From: Alphaproteobacteria bacterium
GTDB lineage: Bacteria > Pseudomonadota > Alphaproteobacteria > Caulobacterales > Parvularculaceae
Reading direction: 5' to 3'
Assembly (NCBI GenBank): GCA_016125455.1
Contig: WGLS01000004.1
Span: 310,001 to 374,000 of the forward strand
Length of the DNA stretch: 64,000 nt
The notes under the pieces: generated by a model
Seen by the model: the letters and a program-made list of their open reading frames with translations, nothing else
Databases searched by the model: none
What the model was told of the DNA's origin: nothing
Made by a program: the position numbers and the translations under genes
In this document: piece after piece, positions 1 to 8,051 of the stretch
How the letters are laid out: each line of letters opens with the position of its first letter
Numbering within the stretch: position 1 is the first letter of the stretch

Positions 1-876
1 TTGCGGATTGTGCGCGCCGCCAAGACCGTAGGCATCCTGCCTGAAAGCCTCAAGTTCGTGGAGCCGCGCGACGCCGGCTTCCTGCCGAAGGAACATGTGC
101 TCTACCTTTGCACGGGCAGCCAGGGCGAGCCCCGCGCGGCCCTCTCGCGAATCGCCCGTGACGATCACCCTGAAATTGCGATCAGCGAAGGCGATACGGT
201 GATCTTCTCGTCGAAGATTATTCCCGGCAATGAGCGCGAGATCTACGATCTGCAGAACCTGCTGGTCGATCTCGGGGCGGGGATCATCACCGAGCGGGAC
301 GCCTTCATTCACGTTTCCGGCCATCCGAACCAGGGCGAGCTTGCCAGAATGTATGGCTGGGCGAAGCCGCGGCTCGCCATCCCGGTTCACGGCGAGGCGC
401 GGCATCTTGAGTTCCACGCCGACTTCGCCCGCCGGCTCGGCGTCGAAGACAGCCTCGCGCCGCGCAATGGCGATCTCATTCGCATCGCGCCGGGCGGATT
501 GGCGCTACTTGATGAGGCGCCCTCTGGCCGGCTTTATCTCGATGGAAAGATCCTGGTGCCCGAGGGCGGCGGTTCGATCCGGGAGCGGAAGAAGCTTGGT
601 TGGGCAGGCGTTGCCCATGTCGCGGTGGCGATCGACAAGGCCGGCCGCATTTCCGGCGAGGTCGTCGCGCGCTGCATTGGCGCGCCGCCGATCGATGGCG
701 AGCCGCTCGAAGACCTTATCGCCGAAGCAGTTGAAGACGCGCTCGATGATCTTCCCGCGTCGAAGCGAAGGGATGTCGTCGCGGTAGAGACAACGGCAAT
801 GCGCGCGGCGCGCCAGGCGGCCGTCTCGACCTGGGGCAAGCGGCCGGCCGTCCTCGTTTCGGTGATCCTGGTCTGA
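1..876 (+). CDS. rnj: Ribonuclease J, C-terminal part (5' end outside window)
   Basis: This is the beta-CASP and C-terminal half of the metallo-beta-lactamase-fold ribonuclease J, an endo/5'-3' exoribonuclease of mRNA turnover and rRNA processing. The family motifs visible are CTGSQGEPRAAL near residue 37, SSKIIPGNE near residue 70, HVSGHPNQGEL, and the late metal/phosphate-binding PVHGEARHL. The frame is open at base 1, so the annotated start lies upstream and the first Met here is not meaningful. The metallo-beta-lactamase HxHxDH region is outside the window. DUF1467 follows after 4 bases on the same strand, an association often seen in alphaproteobacteria. RNase J identity is firm; rnj is used as a generic symbol. 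Confidence 0.93.
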   Translation: MRIVRAAKTVGILPESLKFVEPRDAGFLPKEHVLYLCTGSQGEPRAALSRIARDDHPEIAISEGDTVIFSSKIIPGNEREIYDLQNLLVDLGAGIITERDAFIHVSGHPNQGELARMYGWAKPRLAIPVHGEARHLEFHADFARRLGVEDSLAPRNGDLIRIAPGGLALLDEAPSGRLYLDGKILVPEGGGSIRERKKLGWAGVAHVAVAIDKAGRISGEVVARCIGAPPIDGEPLEDLIAEAVEDALDDLPASKRRDVVAVETTAMRAARQAAVSTWGKRPAVLVSVILV

Positions 877-880
877 GCCA

Positions 881-1114
881 ATGAACCCCGCAGGCGCAAT
901 CGTCATCTACATCCTGATATGGTGGTGCGTCTTCTTCGCCGTCCTGCCGATCGGCGTGCGTCCGGATGAAAACGATATCCCCGGGGCCGATCGCGGCGCG
1001 CCGTCCGATCCACGCCTGAAACAGAAGGCGATCTGGACCACCGGCATTGCATTTATTCTGTGGCTGGCCGCCGTCGCCGTCATTCTGAGCGGCGTTATCG
1101 ATTATCGCGACTGA
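881..1114 (+). CDS. DUF1467 family small membrane protein
   Basis: A 77-residue inner-membrane protein with two predicted helices (about residues 5-25 and 52-72) separated by a polar cytoplasmic or periplasmic loop. The loop holds the recognisable DUF1467 pattern, LPIGVRPDEND followed by a short stretch ending DPRLKQKAIWTT. The gene begins 4 bases after the RNase J stop and is very likely co-transcribed with it. No biochemical role is established for the family. In many alphaproteobacteria it sits between rnj and proS; here proS is absent and mgtE follows after a 338-base gap. Confidence 0.85.
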   Translation: MNPAGAIVIYILIWWCVFFAVLPIGVRPDENDIPGADRGAPSDPRLKQKAIWTTGIAFILWLAAVAVILSGVIDYRD

Positions 1115-1149
1115 TCGCGCCGGATTTCACCTCCTTCCATATCTTCCGC

Positions 1150-1178
1150 TTGCGGAATGAAGATCCATGCGCTATAGT
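1150..1178 (+). promoter_or_regulatory. Predicted sigma70-type promoter for mgtE
   Basis: TTGCGG at 1150-1155 and TATAGT at 1173-1178 are separated by exactly 17 bases. It is the only AT-rich -10-like element in this GC-rich gap. Transcription starting near 1185 would give mgtE a leader of about 270 bases. This is a consensus match only. Confidence 0.4.
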
Positions 1179-1266
1179 ACAACTTCCTCCTCTTTAGTGC
1201 GTGCACGAACCGGAACCAGTGCGTAAGGGCGCCGGCGAAGCGTAGCTGGCCAGCGCATTCGCGTGG

Positions 1267-1303
1267 GGCGTCCCGCGGACGCCGTTGGCGCGGGCGTCGC
1301 GCC
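1267..1303 (+). promoter_or_regulatory. Tandem GC-rich hairpins in the mgtE leader
   Basis: GGCGTCC-cgc-GGACGCC (1267-1283) and GGCGCG-ggcgt-CGCGCC (1287-1303) are two perfect inverted repeats 3 bases apart. They sit about 150 bases upstream of the mgtE start and downstream of the predicted promoter. Neither has a following T-run, so a simple terminator is not indicated. A structured leader is an inference. Confidence 0.4.
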
Positions 1304-1452
1304 ACGAAAGATGCGGGGCGGCGCGTTCGCGTCTGGATAGCCGTTTGCGCCTGAGAAGCCCCGGAGCCCGCTCGCGCCAGGCTGGCGAATTGTATATGTA
1401 GGCAAACGCCGTCCCGCCCGACCCCGGGGGCGGACCAGTGAAGAGGGCGCCG

Positions 1453-3042
1453 ATGACGGATCAATCAACGGACAACGCACCCGGAAAAGTGCCTGATGGC
1501 GAGGCGTCGGCAGCGCATGAGATCGACGTTGCGCGCGCCAGCCTCGATCATGGCCGTTCGAACGCCTCCGGCCACGCGACGGACGCGCCCGAGTCGAATG
1601 ACGATCACGCTGGCGAGATGGCCGACAACGCGCTCATCGAGGCCGATGCCGCGCAAGACGATGGGGACGACGACGGCCGCACCATCGCCGAAGCGTTTCT
1701 CGAGACCACCCAGACGGCCATCGAAGATAGCGACGTCGACGGCCTGAACGAGATTGTCGAGGAACTTCACCCGGCGGATCTTGCGGACCTGATCGGGCAC
1801 CTCGACGAAGAGGAACGCGCCGCTTTCATGGGCCTTCTTGGCGGTCGCCTGCCGTCCGAGGTGCTGCCCGAGCTCGATGCGTCACTCACCGAGGAAGTCG
1901 TTTCGGCGATGACGCCGGCGGCGGTCGCCGAAGCGGTTGTCGAGCTGGATACTGATGACGCGGCGTTCATCCTTGAGGAGCTCGACGAGGCGAAGCGGGC
2001 GGAGATTCTTGCGGAAGTTCCGATCGCCAGCCGGATCGCCCTGCATCAGGCGTTCGACTACGAAGAAGAATCCGCCGGCCGGATCATGCAGCGTGAGGTC
2101 TTCGCGGCGCCAGGCTACTGGACTGTCGGCCAGATCATCGACCGCATGCGCGGCTCATCTGATCTGCCGGACGTCTTCTACGAAGTGTTCGTCATTGATC
2201 CCGGCTTTCGCCCGGTCGGCGCCGTGCCCTTGTCGACGCTGCTGAAGACCCCGCGCGACGTCACGATCGACGAGATTATGGACGAGGACATTCGGTCCGT
2301 CCCGGTCGATATGGACCAGGAGGAAGTCGGCTATCTGTTCGAGCGCTACAACCTGATTTCAACGCCCGTTGTCGATGGCGGCGGCCGCCTTGTCGGCATG
2401 ATCACTGTCGATGACGTGGTCGAGATCGTGCAGGAGGAGACGGGCGAGGACATGCTGGCGCTCGCTGGCGTCGAAGCCGATTCGGGTCTGTCGGATTCGG
2501 TCGGCGAAACCGTCCGCTCACGGTTTTCCTGGCTTGCGGTAAATCTCGGTACGGCGATCCTTGCGTCATTCGTGATTTCGCTTTTTGACGCTGCGATCGC
2601 GAAGGTCGTGGCTCTCGCGGTGTTGATGCCGATTGTGGCTTCGATGGGCGGGAATGCCGGTACGCAAACCCTTACCGTGGCGGTCCGCGCTCTCGCCACG
2701 CGTTCCCTGACGCCGTCGAATGCGGCGCGCATCGTTTGGCGGGAAGCTCAGGTCGGCTTTCTGAACGGCGCGATGTTTGCCGTCATCATGGGCGGCCTCG
2801 CCGGCGCCTGGTACGCTGCGACGAGCGGCGATACGGCCGGGGCTGCACGGCTTGGCGTCGTGGTCGGCGCCGCCATGGTGATTAATCTGCTAGCCGCCGG
2901 CCTTGCCGGGATCCTGGTGCCCATCGCGTTGCAGCGAGCGGGGCAGGACCCGGCGGTATCCTCGGCCGTCTTTGTCACGACCGTCACCGATATCGTTGGA
3001 TTCGCCGTTTTCCTTGGACTTGCCGCCGCGGTTCTGATGTAG
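1453..3042 (+). CDS. mgtE: Magnesium transporter MgtE
   Basis: MgtE is a homodimeric inner-membrane Mg2+ channel gated by its own cytoplasmic Mg2+-sensing domains. Domains in order: an acidic, low-complexity N-terminal extension of about 70 residues, the MgtE_N superhelical domain, a CBS pair, and a C-terminal five-helix membrane domain that contains the pore signature MGGNAGTQTL. The ATG at 1453 is preferred over a GTG 15 bases upstream, because AAGAGGG at 1441-1447 provides a ribosome-binding site 5 bases away. The protein is then 529 residues; the family is usually about 450, and the excess is the acidic extension. The leader carries a promoter and hairpins, so control at RNA level is possible. 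Confidence 0.95.
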   Translation: MTDQSTDNAPGKVPDGEASAAHEIDVARASLDHGRSNASGHATDAPESNDDHAGEMADNALIEADAAQDDGDDDGRTIAEAFLETTQTAIEDSDVDGLNEIVEELHPADLADLIGHLDEEERAAFMGLLGGRLPSEVLPELDASLTEEVVSAMTPAAVAEAVVELDTDDAAFILEELDEAKRAEILAEVPIASRIALHQAFDYEEESAGRIMQREVFAAPGYWTVGQIIDRMRGSSDLPDVFYEVFVIDPGFRPVGAVPLSTLLKTPRDVTIDEIMDEDIRSVPVDMDQEEVGYLFERYNLISTPVVDGGGRLVGMITVDDVVEIVQEETGEDMLALAGVEADSGLSDSVGETVRSRFSWLAVNLGTAILASFVISLFDAAIAKVVALAVLMPIVASMGGNAGTQTLTVAVRALATRSLTPSNAARIVWREAQVGFLNGAMFAVIMGGLAGAWYAATSGDTAGAARLGVVVGAAMVINLLAAGLAGILVPIALQRAGQDPAVSSAVFVTTVTDIVGFAVFLGLAAAVLM

Positions 3043-3127
3043 GGCCGCGCGCGGGTCCATGCGCAGGGTTGTCCTGAAAACCGCCCCCACGGACGTTGTC
3101 CATGAGGGAGGCTGGATTAGCGTTTCG

Positions 3128-3463
3128 TCATGCGCTTCGGCGCGCCCGCCGCTGTCGCGCGTCGCCTGCAAACGCGGCCCACAGGCCGAGTCCGCCCAAA
3201 GCGAAGATCAGTAGCCAGAGGACATCCGGTTCAGCCAGATCGACCGGCGGTTCTTCTTCGTCGCACTCTTCGTCCGTTTCCGGATCGCAAGGCGGCGGCA
3301 TGACGATGGGCGGCGGCGGCGGGTTCGGAATGATCGGGACGCCAATGCCCGGCGGACCGATAATCGGACTTGCAGGTGGAAAAATCGGCACGCCAGTCAG
3401 CACGACAGGTTCGCTGATTGGCGGGACTGAGGCGATGCCAGCCGGCTCCGGAGCCCGCCACAC
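3128..3463 (-). CDS. Putative proline-rich protein with C-terminal membrane anchor (uncertain)
   Basis: This 111-codon frame starts with GTG. It encodes a Pro/Ile/Gly-rich stretch, a very acidic patch (DPETDEECDEEE), then an EPD motif, one hydrophobic helix (VLWLLIFALGGLGLWAAFAG) and an Arg-rich tail. The order Glu-Pro, helix, Arg cluster resembles PEP-CTERM-type sorting tails. No signal peptide is encoded after the GTG and no upstream in-frame start exists before a stop at 3545-3547. Either the start is unusual, or the gene is a decayed or frameshifted form joined to the signal-bearing frame at 3520-3750. The opposite strand is also open here, so coding status is moderate at best. Function unknown. 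Confidence 0.4.
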   Translation of the reverse strand: MWRAPEPAGIASVPPISEPVVLTGVPIFPPASPIIGPPGIGVPIIPNPPPPPIVMPPPCDPETDEECDEEEPPVDLAEPDVLWLLIFALGGLGLWAAFAGDARQRRARRSA

Positions 3464-3519
3464 TCCCCGCGGCGCCGCCGGACTATAGCCAGCGAGGCGA
3501 AGGGGAACGGGGCGGGATC

Positions 3520-3750
3520 CTAGAAAGGGGCGGCAGCCTGCCTTTCATTCGCCTCATCGCCGCAGCACCCGCAATTCACGACGATGTCATTGCGGATATC
3601 GCCCACGGCGCGCGCATACCATTCGGCGAACTCGCGATCGGATGACTGGGCCTGACCGCGGCTTGCGCCGCCGGTCCAGATGATCGCAAGCGCGATAATC
3701 ACGGCCGCTGCAACGTTCGCCATTCCGTTCCCAAACATAGGGTTCCCCAA
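3520..3750 (-). CDS. Small secreted or membrane protein, unknown function
   Basis: A 76-residue frame, or 67 if the internal ATG at 3723 is used; that ATG has GGGAACGG just upstream. From that Met the protein has a hydrophobic segment (NVAAAVIIALAIIWTGG) with an AQA-like cleavage site, then a charged, mixed-composition domain (SSDREFAEWYARAVGDI) and a Cys motif CGCC near the C-terminus. The composition is credible for a short exported polypeptide and unlike the shadow frames nearby. I recognise no family. It lies directly upstream of the proline-rich frame in another phase, and the two could be remnants of one gene. Confidence 0.4.
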   Translation of the reverse strand: MGNPMFGNGMANVAAAVIIALAIIWTGGASRGQAQSSDREFAEWYARAVGDIRNDIVVNCGCCGDEANERQAAAPF

Positions 3751-4235
3751 GTTTCGCCCGGCTGGTGGGTCGTTGCCGGACGGCAGGGCCGTTCGGTAGC
3801 GCGGCGGTCCGGGCGGCCGCCACGTCGACGGAGACTCAATTCCCGTGCCAGATGCGATGCCCGCGCCGTTCGCCCCATAAGATAATGATGGCCTTGGCGG
3901 CAGCGATGCGCTCGCCCTCGACGAGGCGAGGCGACGATGGCAGTCGGCTTAGTGTTTGAAAACCTAGCGTAAATTGCATTTCGATCGGCCGGACGTAGCA
4001 GCGCTCGGGCGGTCCTGTTGGCGTCACGCCGCCGGGTCGGACCCACGCGCGCGCCCGCCTCGGAAGCTGCGACGCCTGCGCCACAGGGGCCGCGCCAACT
4101 TTCCAGGCAATCCTAACGCGTCTATCAACGGGACGGGGAGCATGATAACCCTAATGATTGGAAAGATTGCGGCCGGGCGCGATCCAGTGGGTCCGTTCCC
4201 GCCGTGGGGAAGGGTCCGAGTACGAAAGCGGGGTC
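3751..4235. other. Intergenic region with no supported gene
   Basis: About 485 bases lie between the small minus-strand frame and the lysozyme-domain gene. Several overlapping frames are open, but all are Arg/Pro-rich shadows without domain character. No tRNA, terminator or clear promoter was recognised. It should contain the divergent promoters for both flanking genes. Confidence 0.4.
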
Positions 4236-5207
4236 ATGATGCGGACGGGCGAAACCGGTCTCAATCTGATCAAGGGGTATGAAGGTCTTCGCATGTCGGC
4301 GTATTACACGCCGGCTGAGGAATGGACGGTTGGCTATGGCCACACGTCGACCGCCCGGCACGGGATGAGCGTCTCTGAGTCCGACGCCGACCGGCTGTTG
4401 CGCGAGGACGTGACGCCGATCGAGCAGGTGATCGCCGAAACCGTGCGCGCGCCTCTCAACCAGAACGAGCACGATGCGCTCGTCTCCCTGATTTTCAACA
4501 TCGGGTCCGAGAACTGGAAGCGGTCGACTGCGCTGCGAAAACTTAACGAAGGCGACAAACTTTCGGCGGCCAGCGCGTTCGAAATGTGGAACAAGGCCCG
4601 CGTCAATGGCGAGCTTGTCACCCTCGACGGACTTATCCGTCGGCGCGCCGCTGAGAAATCTTTGTTCCTGATGCCGACCGACGCGTCGCTTGTGGTTCCG
4701 TCCGCCGACGTGACGCCTTCGCCGGAATGCGAACTGGGTTTCGTCAGCGACCGCGAGCTGAAGGCGAGCCCGGTCGTCGAGTTCAACCCGAGGGAACATA
4801 CAGGGCTAATTCCCCTGTCAAATGAGGAACGCGCCTCACGGGCGCGTGCGCTTTTCGCCGCGACCCAGGCGATCGGCGGCGACCCGACGAAAATGATCAT
4901 TTCCAAGGCCGAGGAACATGCAGATATCGGCGTGACGGTGGGTGCGGCATTTGCGGGTCTGCTGGCGCTTGGCCTTACTGGCCTTGGAGGCGCCTTGTTC
5001 ATCGGGCAGCAGTTCCCTGGCGTTGTTGCCGCCCTGAACCTCAACCAGCAATACTACACGGCGTTCGAAAACGCGCCTATCTGGCTGGCGGCGTTCGGCG
5101 CGGCGATCAGCTATTTCCTGCTTTATGTCCTTGCGAAGCGCGCCGCCCGGCACGAGTTGAAACGCCAGCGAGTCCGCGAAATCGCCCGGTTGAAGGCAGC
5201 CGAATAG
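4236..5207 (+). CDS. GH24 lysozyme-domain protein with C-terminal two-helix membrane hairpin
   Basis: This 323-residue protein has an N-terminal phage-type lysozyme (glycoside hydrolase 24) domain, about residues 5-150. It shows the hallmarks GYEGLR, WTVGYGHT and LVSLIFNIGS. A linker follows, then two hydrophobic segments (about 231-257 and 281-300) and a basic tail. The catalytic pattern of the family is Glu, 8 residues, Asp or Cys, 5 residues, Thr. Here it reads Glu16, 8 residues, Thr25, 5 residues, Thr31, so the acidic position is Thr. There is no signal peptide, and the positive-inside rule places both ends in the cytoplasm. The start at 4236 (MMRTGE) is preferred to one 78 bases upstream because the domain begins right after it. 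No phage genes surround it. Confidence 0.8.
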   Translation: MMRTGETGLNLIKGYEGLRMSAYYTPAEEWTVGYGHTSTARHGMSVSESDADRLLREDVTPIEQVIAETVRAPLNQNEHDALVSLIFNIGSENWKRSTALRKLNEGDKLSAASAFEMWNKARVNGELVTLDGLIRRRAAEKSLFLMPTDASLVVPSADVTPSPECELGFVSDRELKASPVVEFNPREHTGLIPLSNEERASRARALFAATQAIGGDPTKMIISKAEEHADIGVTVGAAFAGLLALGLTGLGGALFIGQQFPGVVAALNLNQQYYTAFENAPIWLAAFGAAISYFLLYVLAKRAARHELKRQRVREIARLKAAE

Positions 5208-5316
5208 GCGTCTGGCGCGGCCCCGTCGCACGAGGCTGCGCCCCGACTTTTCCACACGGCGTCGTCCGAATCCCGCTGCGTGGCGTAGCGTCGTCCGTGT
5301 GAGGGCGAATGTGGAA

Positions 5317-5745
5317 ATGACGGTCCATCTCGTAAAGCTTTGCGTCGGCGCGGCAAACGTTGCCGATCTAGAAAGCTGGGTGAAGCGCCGGACGGCGGCG
5401 AACGCGGCCGCTGGGCTCGGCCGCCTGCATGATCATGTGACGCGCATGTTTCCCAAGCGCCGCGAAGAATTGCTGTCCGGCGGATCGATCTACTGGGTGA
5501 TCAGGGGCGACATTCGCGTTCGTCAGAAAATAGCCGGCCTGGAGCCGGTCACCGGCGCGGACGGCATCGAGAGATGCGCGATCATGCTTGAGCCGCCATT
5601 GGTGCGGGTCGCGCCGCAGCCTCGGAAGGCCTTTCAGGGGTGGCGGTACCTTCGCCACGACGACGCGCCGCCGGACATCAGCGGCGCGAGCGAGCATACC
5701 GAAGCGGCCTTGCGATCCGAACTCGCGTCTCTCGGCCTGTTATAG
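5317..5745 (+). CDS. DUF1489 family protein
   Basis: A 142-residue soluble protein matching the alphaproteobacterial DUF1489 family. It opens with HLVKLCVGA, followed by the conserved FPKRREELLSGGSIYWVIRG segment that joins the halves of the domain. The ATG at 5317 is preferred to the GTG at 5299, because family members begin with a Met two or three residues before HLxKLCVG. No signal peptide or membrane helix is present. The family has no experimentally assigned role. It stands alone, 109 bases after the lysozyme-domain gene and converging with the panC-side genes. Confidence 0.85.
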   Translation: MTVHLVKLCVGAANVADLESWVKRRTAANAAAGLGRLHDHVTRMFPKRREELLSGGSIYWVIRGDIRVRQKIAGLEPVTGADGIERCAIMLEPPLVRVAPQPRKAFQGWRYLRHDDAPPDISGASEHTEAALRSELASLGLL

Positions 5746-5754
5746 CCGCTAAAG

Positions 5755-6174
5755 CTAGTGAATGCGTCTGTACACAGACGTATTTACCAGCTCGGAACGG
5801 TCCGGCAGGATCACGGTCTGCACAACGGTCATCGACGACAGATCGACCGAAAGGGATCGCTGGACAATCATTCGTTCAATGCCTCTATAGGACGCCGCTG
5901 TTTCCAGGACGTCGCGCACTGGCGCGCGCGTCGTCAGCGCATCGGCAAGGTCTCCGCCGTCGAAGACTTCCGCGCGACCGTCAGGACGCGTGAGGAAACT
6001 GCGCCGGTCGGCATCGCCGGTTGCATCGACAAGCTCGATGTCGAAGCGCAGATCGTCGCCTTGTCGCTCGATCCGCATGCGACCGGACAGGGGCGGGTCG
6101 CCTTGCTGAAAATCGCAGGTCGCCGGATCAAGCGCCCAGTCGCCGATAAAGCCGTCAACCCAGGTTTCGCTCAT
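5755..6174 (-). CDS. Conserved hypothetical protein coupled to panC
   Basis: A 139-residue soluble protein with alternating short strands: WVDGFIGDWALD near the N-terminus, RMRIERQGDDLRFDIELV, and a C-terminal SMTVVQTVILPDRSELV. This spacing is reminiscent of a lipocalin-like beta-barrel, but I do not recognise a named family. Its ATG at 6174 overlaps the panC stop in an ATGA, so it is translationally coupled to panC. An ATG 27 bases upstream inside panC is less likely. It may be an alphaproteobacterial accessory of unknown role, with no visible catalytic motif. Confidence 0.7.
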   Translation of the reverse strand: MSETWVDGFIGDWALDPATCDFQQGDPPLSGRMRIERQGDDLRFDIELVDATGDADRRSFLTRPDGRAEVFDGGDLADALTTRAPVRDVLETAASYRGIERMIVQRSLSVDLSSMTVVQTVILPDRSELVNTSVYRRIH

Positions 6175-7055
6175 GGGTTGCCGTTTCTGGGAACCGCCCA
6201 ATTGTCGATCAGCCGCGTGCCGCCGATGACGACCGCCGCGAAAACGCGCGCCGGCGCGTCGTCCCCGTCGACAAGCGGCGCAAGGTCGTCTGCGCGGCGC
6301 GCCTCGATATAGTCGATGCGGTCAACGCCGGCCGCCTCGATCCGTGCGCGCGCCGCTGCGATCGCCGCGGATGGTCGACTTCCCGCGCCAATGACCTCCG
6401 CCGTTTCCGCTAACGTCGCAGGAATAATGACCGCCCGGGCGCGATTCTCCGGCGTCAGATAGGCGTTGCGTGAGGACATGGCGAGACCATCCGTGTGCCG
6501 CACGATCGGGGCACCGACGATTTCTACGTCGATATCAAGATCCGCAACCATTCGGCGGATGACGAGAAGCTGCTGGTAGTCCTTTTCCCCGAACACGGCG
6601 ACGTCGGGCCGAACCTGCAACAGCAGCTTGCACACGACGGTCGCCACGCCGCCGAAAAAGTGCGGCCGTGATTCGCCGCACAGGGGCGCGGCAAGCGCAT
6701 TGACGGCGACGCTGGTCTGGAAGCCGTCGGGGTACATTTGCGCGGCATCCGGCGCGTAGACGCCATCGCATGCCGCTGCGGCGAGCAGGCGAAGATCATC
6801 TTCGAACGTGCGGGGGTAGGTGGCGAGGTCCTCGTGCGGCGCAAATTGCTTCGGATTGACGAAGATGCTCGCAACGACCCGGTCGCAAACCCGACGTCCC
6901 TTTTCCACAAGGCTTAAGTGGCCGTCGTGAAGCGCGCCCATGGTCGGCGCCAACGCAATCGTTCGGCCGCTCTCCCGCCAGTTGGCCACAATCGAGCGAA
7001 TCGCCTCTTTGGAGTGGAATACCGGCAAATGCGCGTTGTCTTTGAGGGTCGCCAT
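6171..7055 (-). CDS. panC: Pantothenate synthetase
   Basis: PanC condenses pantoate with beta-alanine using ATP, the last step of pantothenate (vitamin B5) synthesis for coenzyme A, in the cytoplasm. The nucleotidyltransferase signatures are intact: PTMGALHDGHLSL (the HIGH-like motif, about residues 38-50), FVNPKQFAPHEDLATYPR, GEKDYQQLLVIRRM and the KMSKS-like MSSRNAYL. Length (294 residues) is normal for the family. The downstream small gene overlaps it by 4 bases. panB and panD are not in the window. A SPOR lipoprotein gene diverges from it across a gap of about 200 bases. Confidence 0.97.
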   Translation of the reverse strand: MATLKDNAHLPVFHSKEAIRSIVANWRESGRTIALAPTMGALHDGHLSLVEKGRRVCDRVVASIFVNPKQFAPHEDLATYPRTFEDDLRLLAAAACDGVYAPDAAQMYPDGFQTSVAVNALAAPLCGESRPHFFGGVATVVCKLLLQVRPDVAVFGEKDYQQLLVIRRMVADLDIDVEIVGAPIVRHTDGLAMSSRNAYLTPENRARAVIIPATLAETAEVIGAGSRPSAAIAAARARIEAAGVDRIDYIEARRADDLAPLVDGDDAPARVFAAVVIGGTRLIDNWAVPRNGNP

Positions 7056-7253
7056 AGATTACAATTATGTATAGTTTCTGTGGATGGTCGAGATTCCGGG
7101 CCAAATTGTGGCCGGCCATTCGTGCGCACGTCTAGGGTAGGCGCGGTGACGGATGCAAGGTGCACGGTGGCGCGTCGGGTCGCGGCAGGGTAAAGCGGTT
7201 GCCAGCCAGTTGGCGGCGCGCGCGTCGGGATGATTTGTCGGAGCGTCGATTTG

Positions 7254-8042
7254 ATGGGTCGGAAACTGGGCGTGGCGGCGCACACGGCGGCAAATCGCAG
7301 GGCGCGTGGCGCCTGCGTGGCAGCGATGTCTGCCGCGCTTGCGGCGTGTTCATCGAACGACTTTGGCTCGGGCGCGGACGTGGCCCGGGTAGAGGACGTC
7401 AACTGGTCGTTCCCGGACGCCGCGGAGCTGGAAACCAAACTCGGCTCCCTTGAAGCAGAAAACAGGACGTTGCGGCGTCGTCTGGCGGATCTTCAGACTC
7501 AACTCGACATGGAGCGCGCTGAACGCGCGGCGGCAAAACAGATCGCCAGCCAGCAACAAACGGCCGCAGCGACCCGATCCGCGACCGCAACCCCGCAAGC
7601 CTTGTCCAAGCCAGTCATCACCGCGCCGAACCCGCAAATCGACCTGCCCGACGGCCAGGCGTCCGTTGAAGATGCGCCCCGACTGGTTCAACCAAGCTTT
7701 GCCTCGGTCGAAACGGTGTTTGAGAACGAGGCCCGGCCTGATGACCTCCAGCTTCAGAGCATCCTTTGGGGCGTTCACCTCGACTCATACAGTCGCGAAA
7801 GTTTTGCCCGCGAAGGCTGGCGCCGGCTTCAGCGGACGTTCCCCGATGAGCTTGGCCTTCTGGAGCCGCGGACCGAAACGGTTGAGATCGAAGGACGGGG
7901 AGAGGTCTTCCGGCTGATCGGCGGCGGCTTTGCGAACGAAACGACCGCACAGGCCCTGTGCAAGGCATTGTCCCGCAAGAGCCAGTATTGCCGCGTCGTC
8001 ACTTTTTCGGGCGATCGGCTGTCGCTGGCGGAGGCGCAATAG
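7254..8042 (+). CDS. SPOR-domain lipoprotein
   Basis: A 262-residue predicted lipoprotein. An Arg-containing N-terminus leads into a hydrophobic stretch and lipobox LAAC (Cys32). Next come a coiled-coil segment (about residues 56-102, rich in Leu, Glu and Arg), a Pro/Ala/Thr-rich linker, and a C-terminal SPOR-like domain from about 171 onward that begins with ILWGVHLDSYS. SPOR domains bind denuded septal peptidoglycan, so a cell-division or envelope role is likely. Its neighbour mipZ positions the division plane. I chose ATG 7254 over 7230 because GGAG lies 10 bases upstream and the signal peptide is then of more normal length. The exact partner is unknown. Confidence 0.75.
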   Translation: MGRKLGVAAHTAANRRARGACVAAMSAALAACSSNDFGSGADVARVEDVNWSFPDAAELETKLGSLEAENRTLRRRLADLQTQLDMERAERAAAKQIASQQQTAAATRSATATPQALSKPVITAPNPQIDLPDGQASVEDAPRLVQPSFASVETVFENEARPDDLQLQSILWGVHLDSYSRESFAREGWRRLQRTFPDELGLLEPRTETVEIEGRGEVFRLIGGGFANETTAQALCKALSRKSQYCRVVTFSGDRLSLAEAQ

Positions 8043-8051
8043 CCGAAAGCC

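Larger units (their letters stand above)
1115..1452. other. Intergenic region, leader of mgtE
   Basis: There are 338 bases without a convincing reading frame between DUF1467 and mgtE. The stretch contains a sigma70-like promoter at 1150-1178 and two adjacent perfect hairpins at 1267-1303, both upstream of the mgtE ribosome-binding site, so much of it is probably a long 5' untranslated leader. I could not match it to a known Mg2+ riboswitch by eye. Confidence 0.5.
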
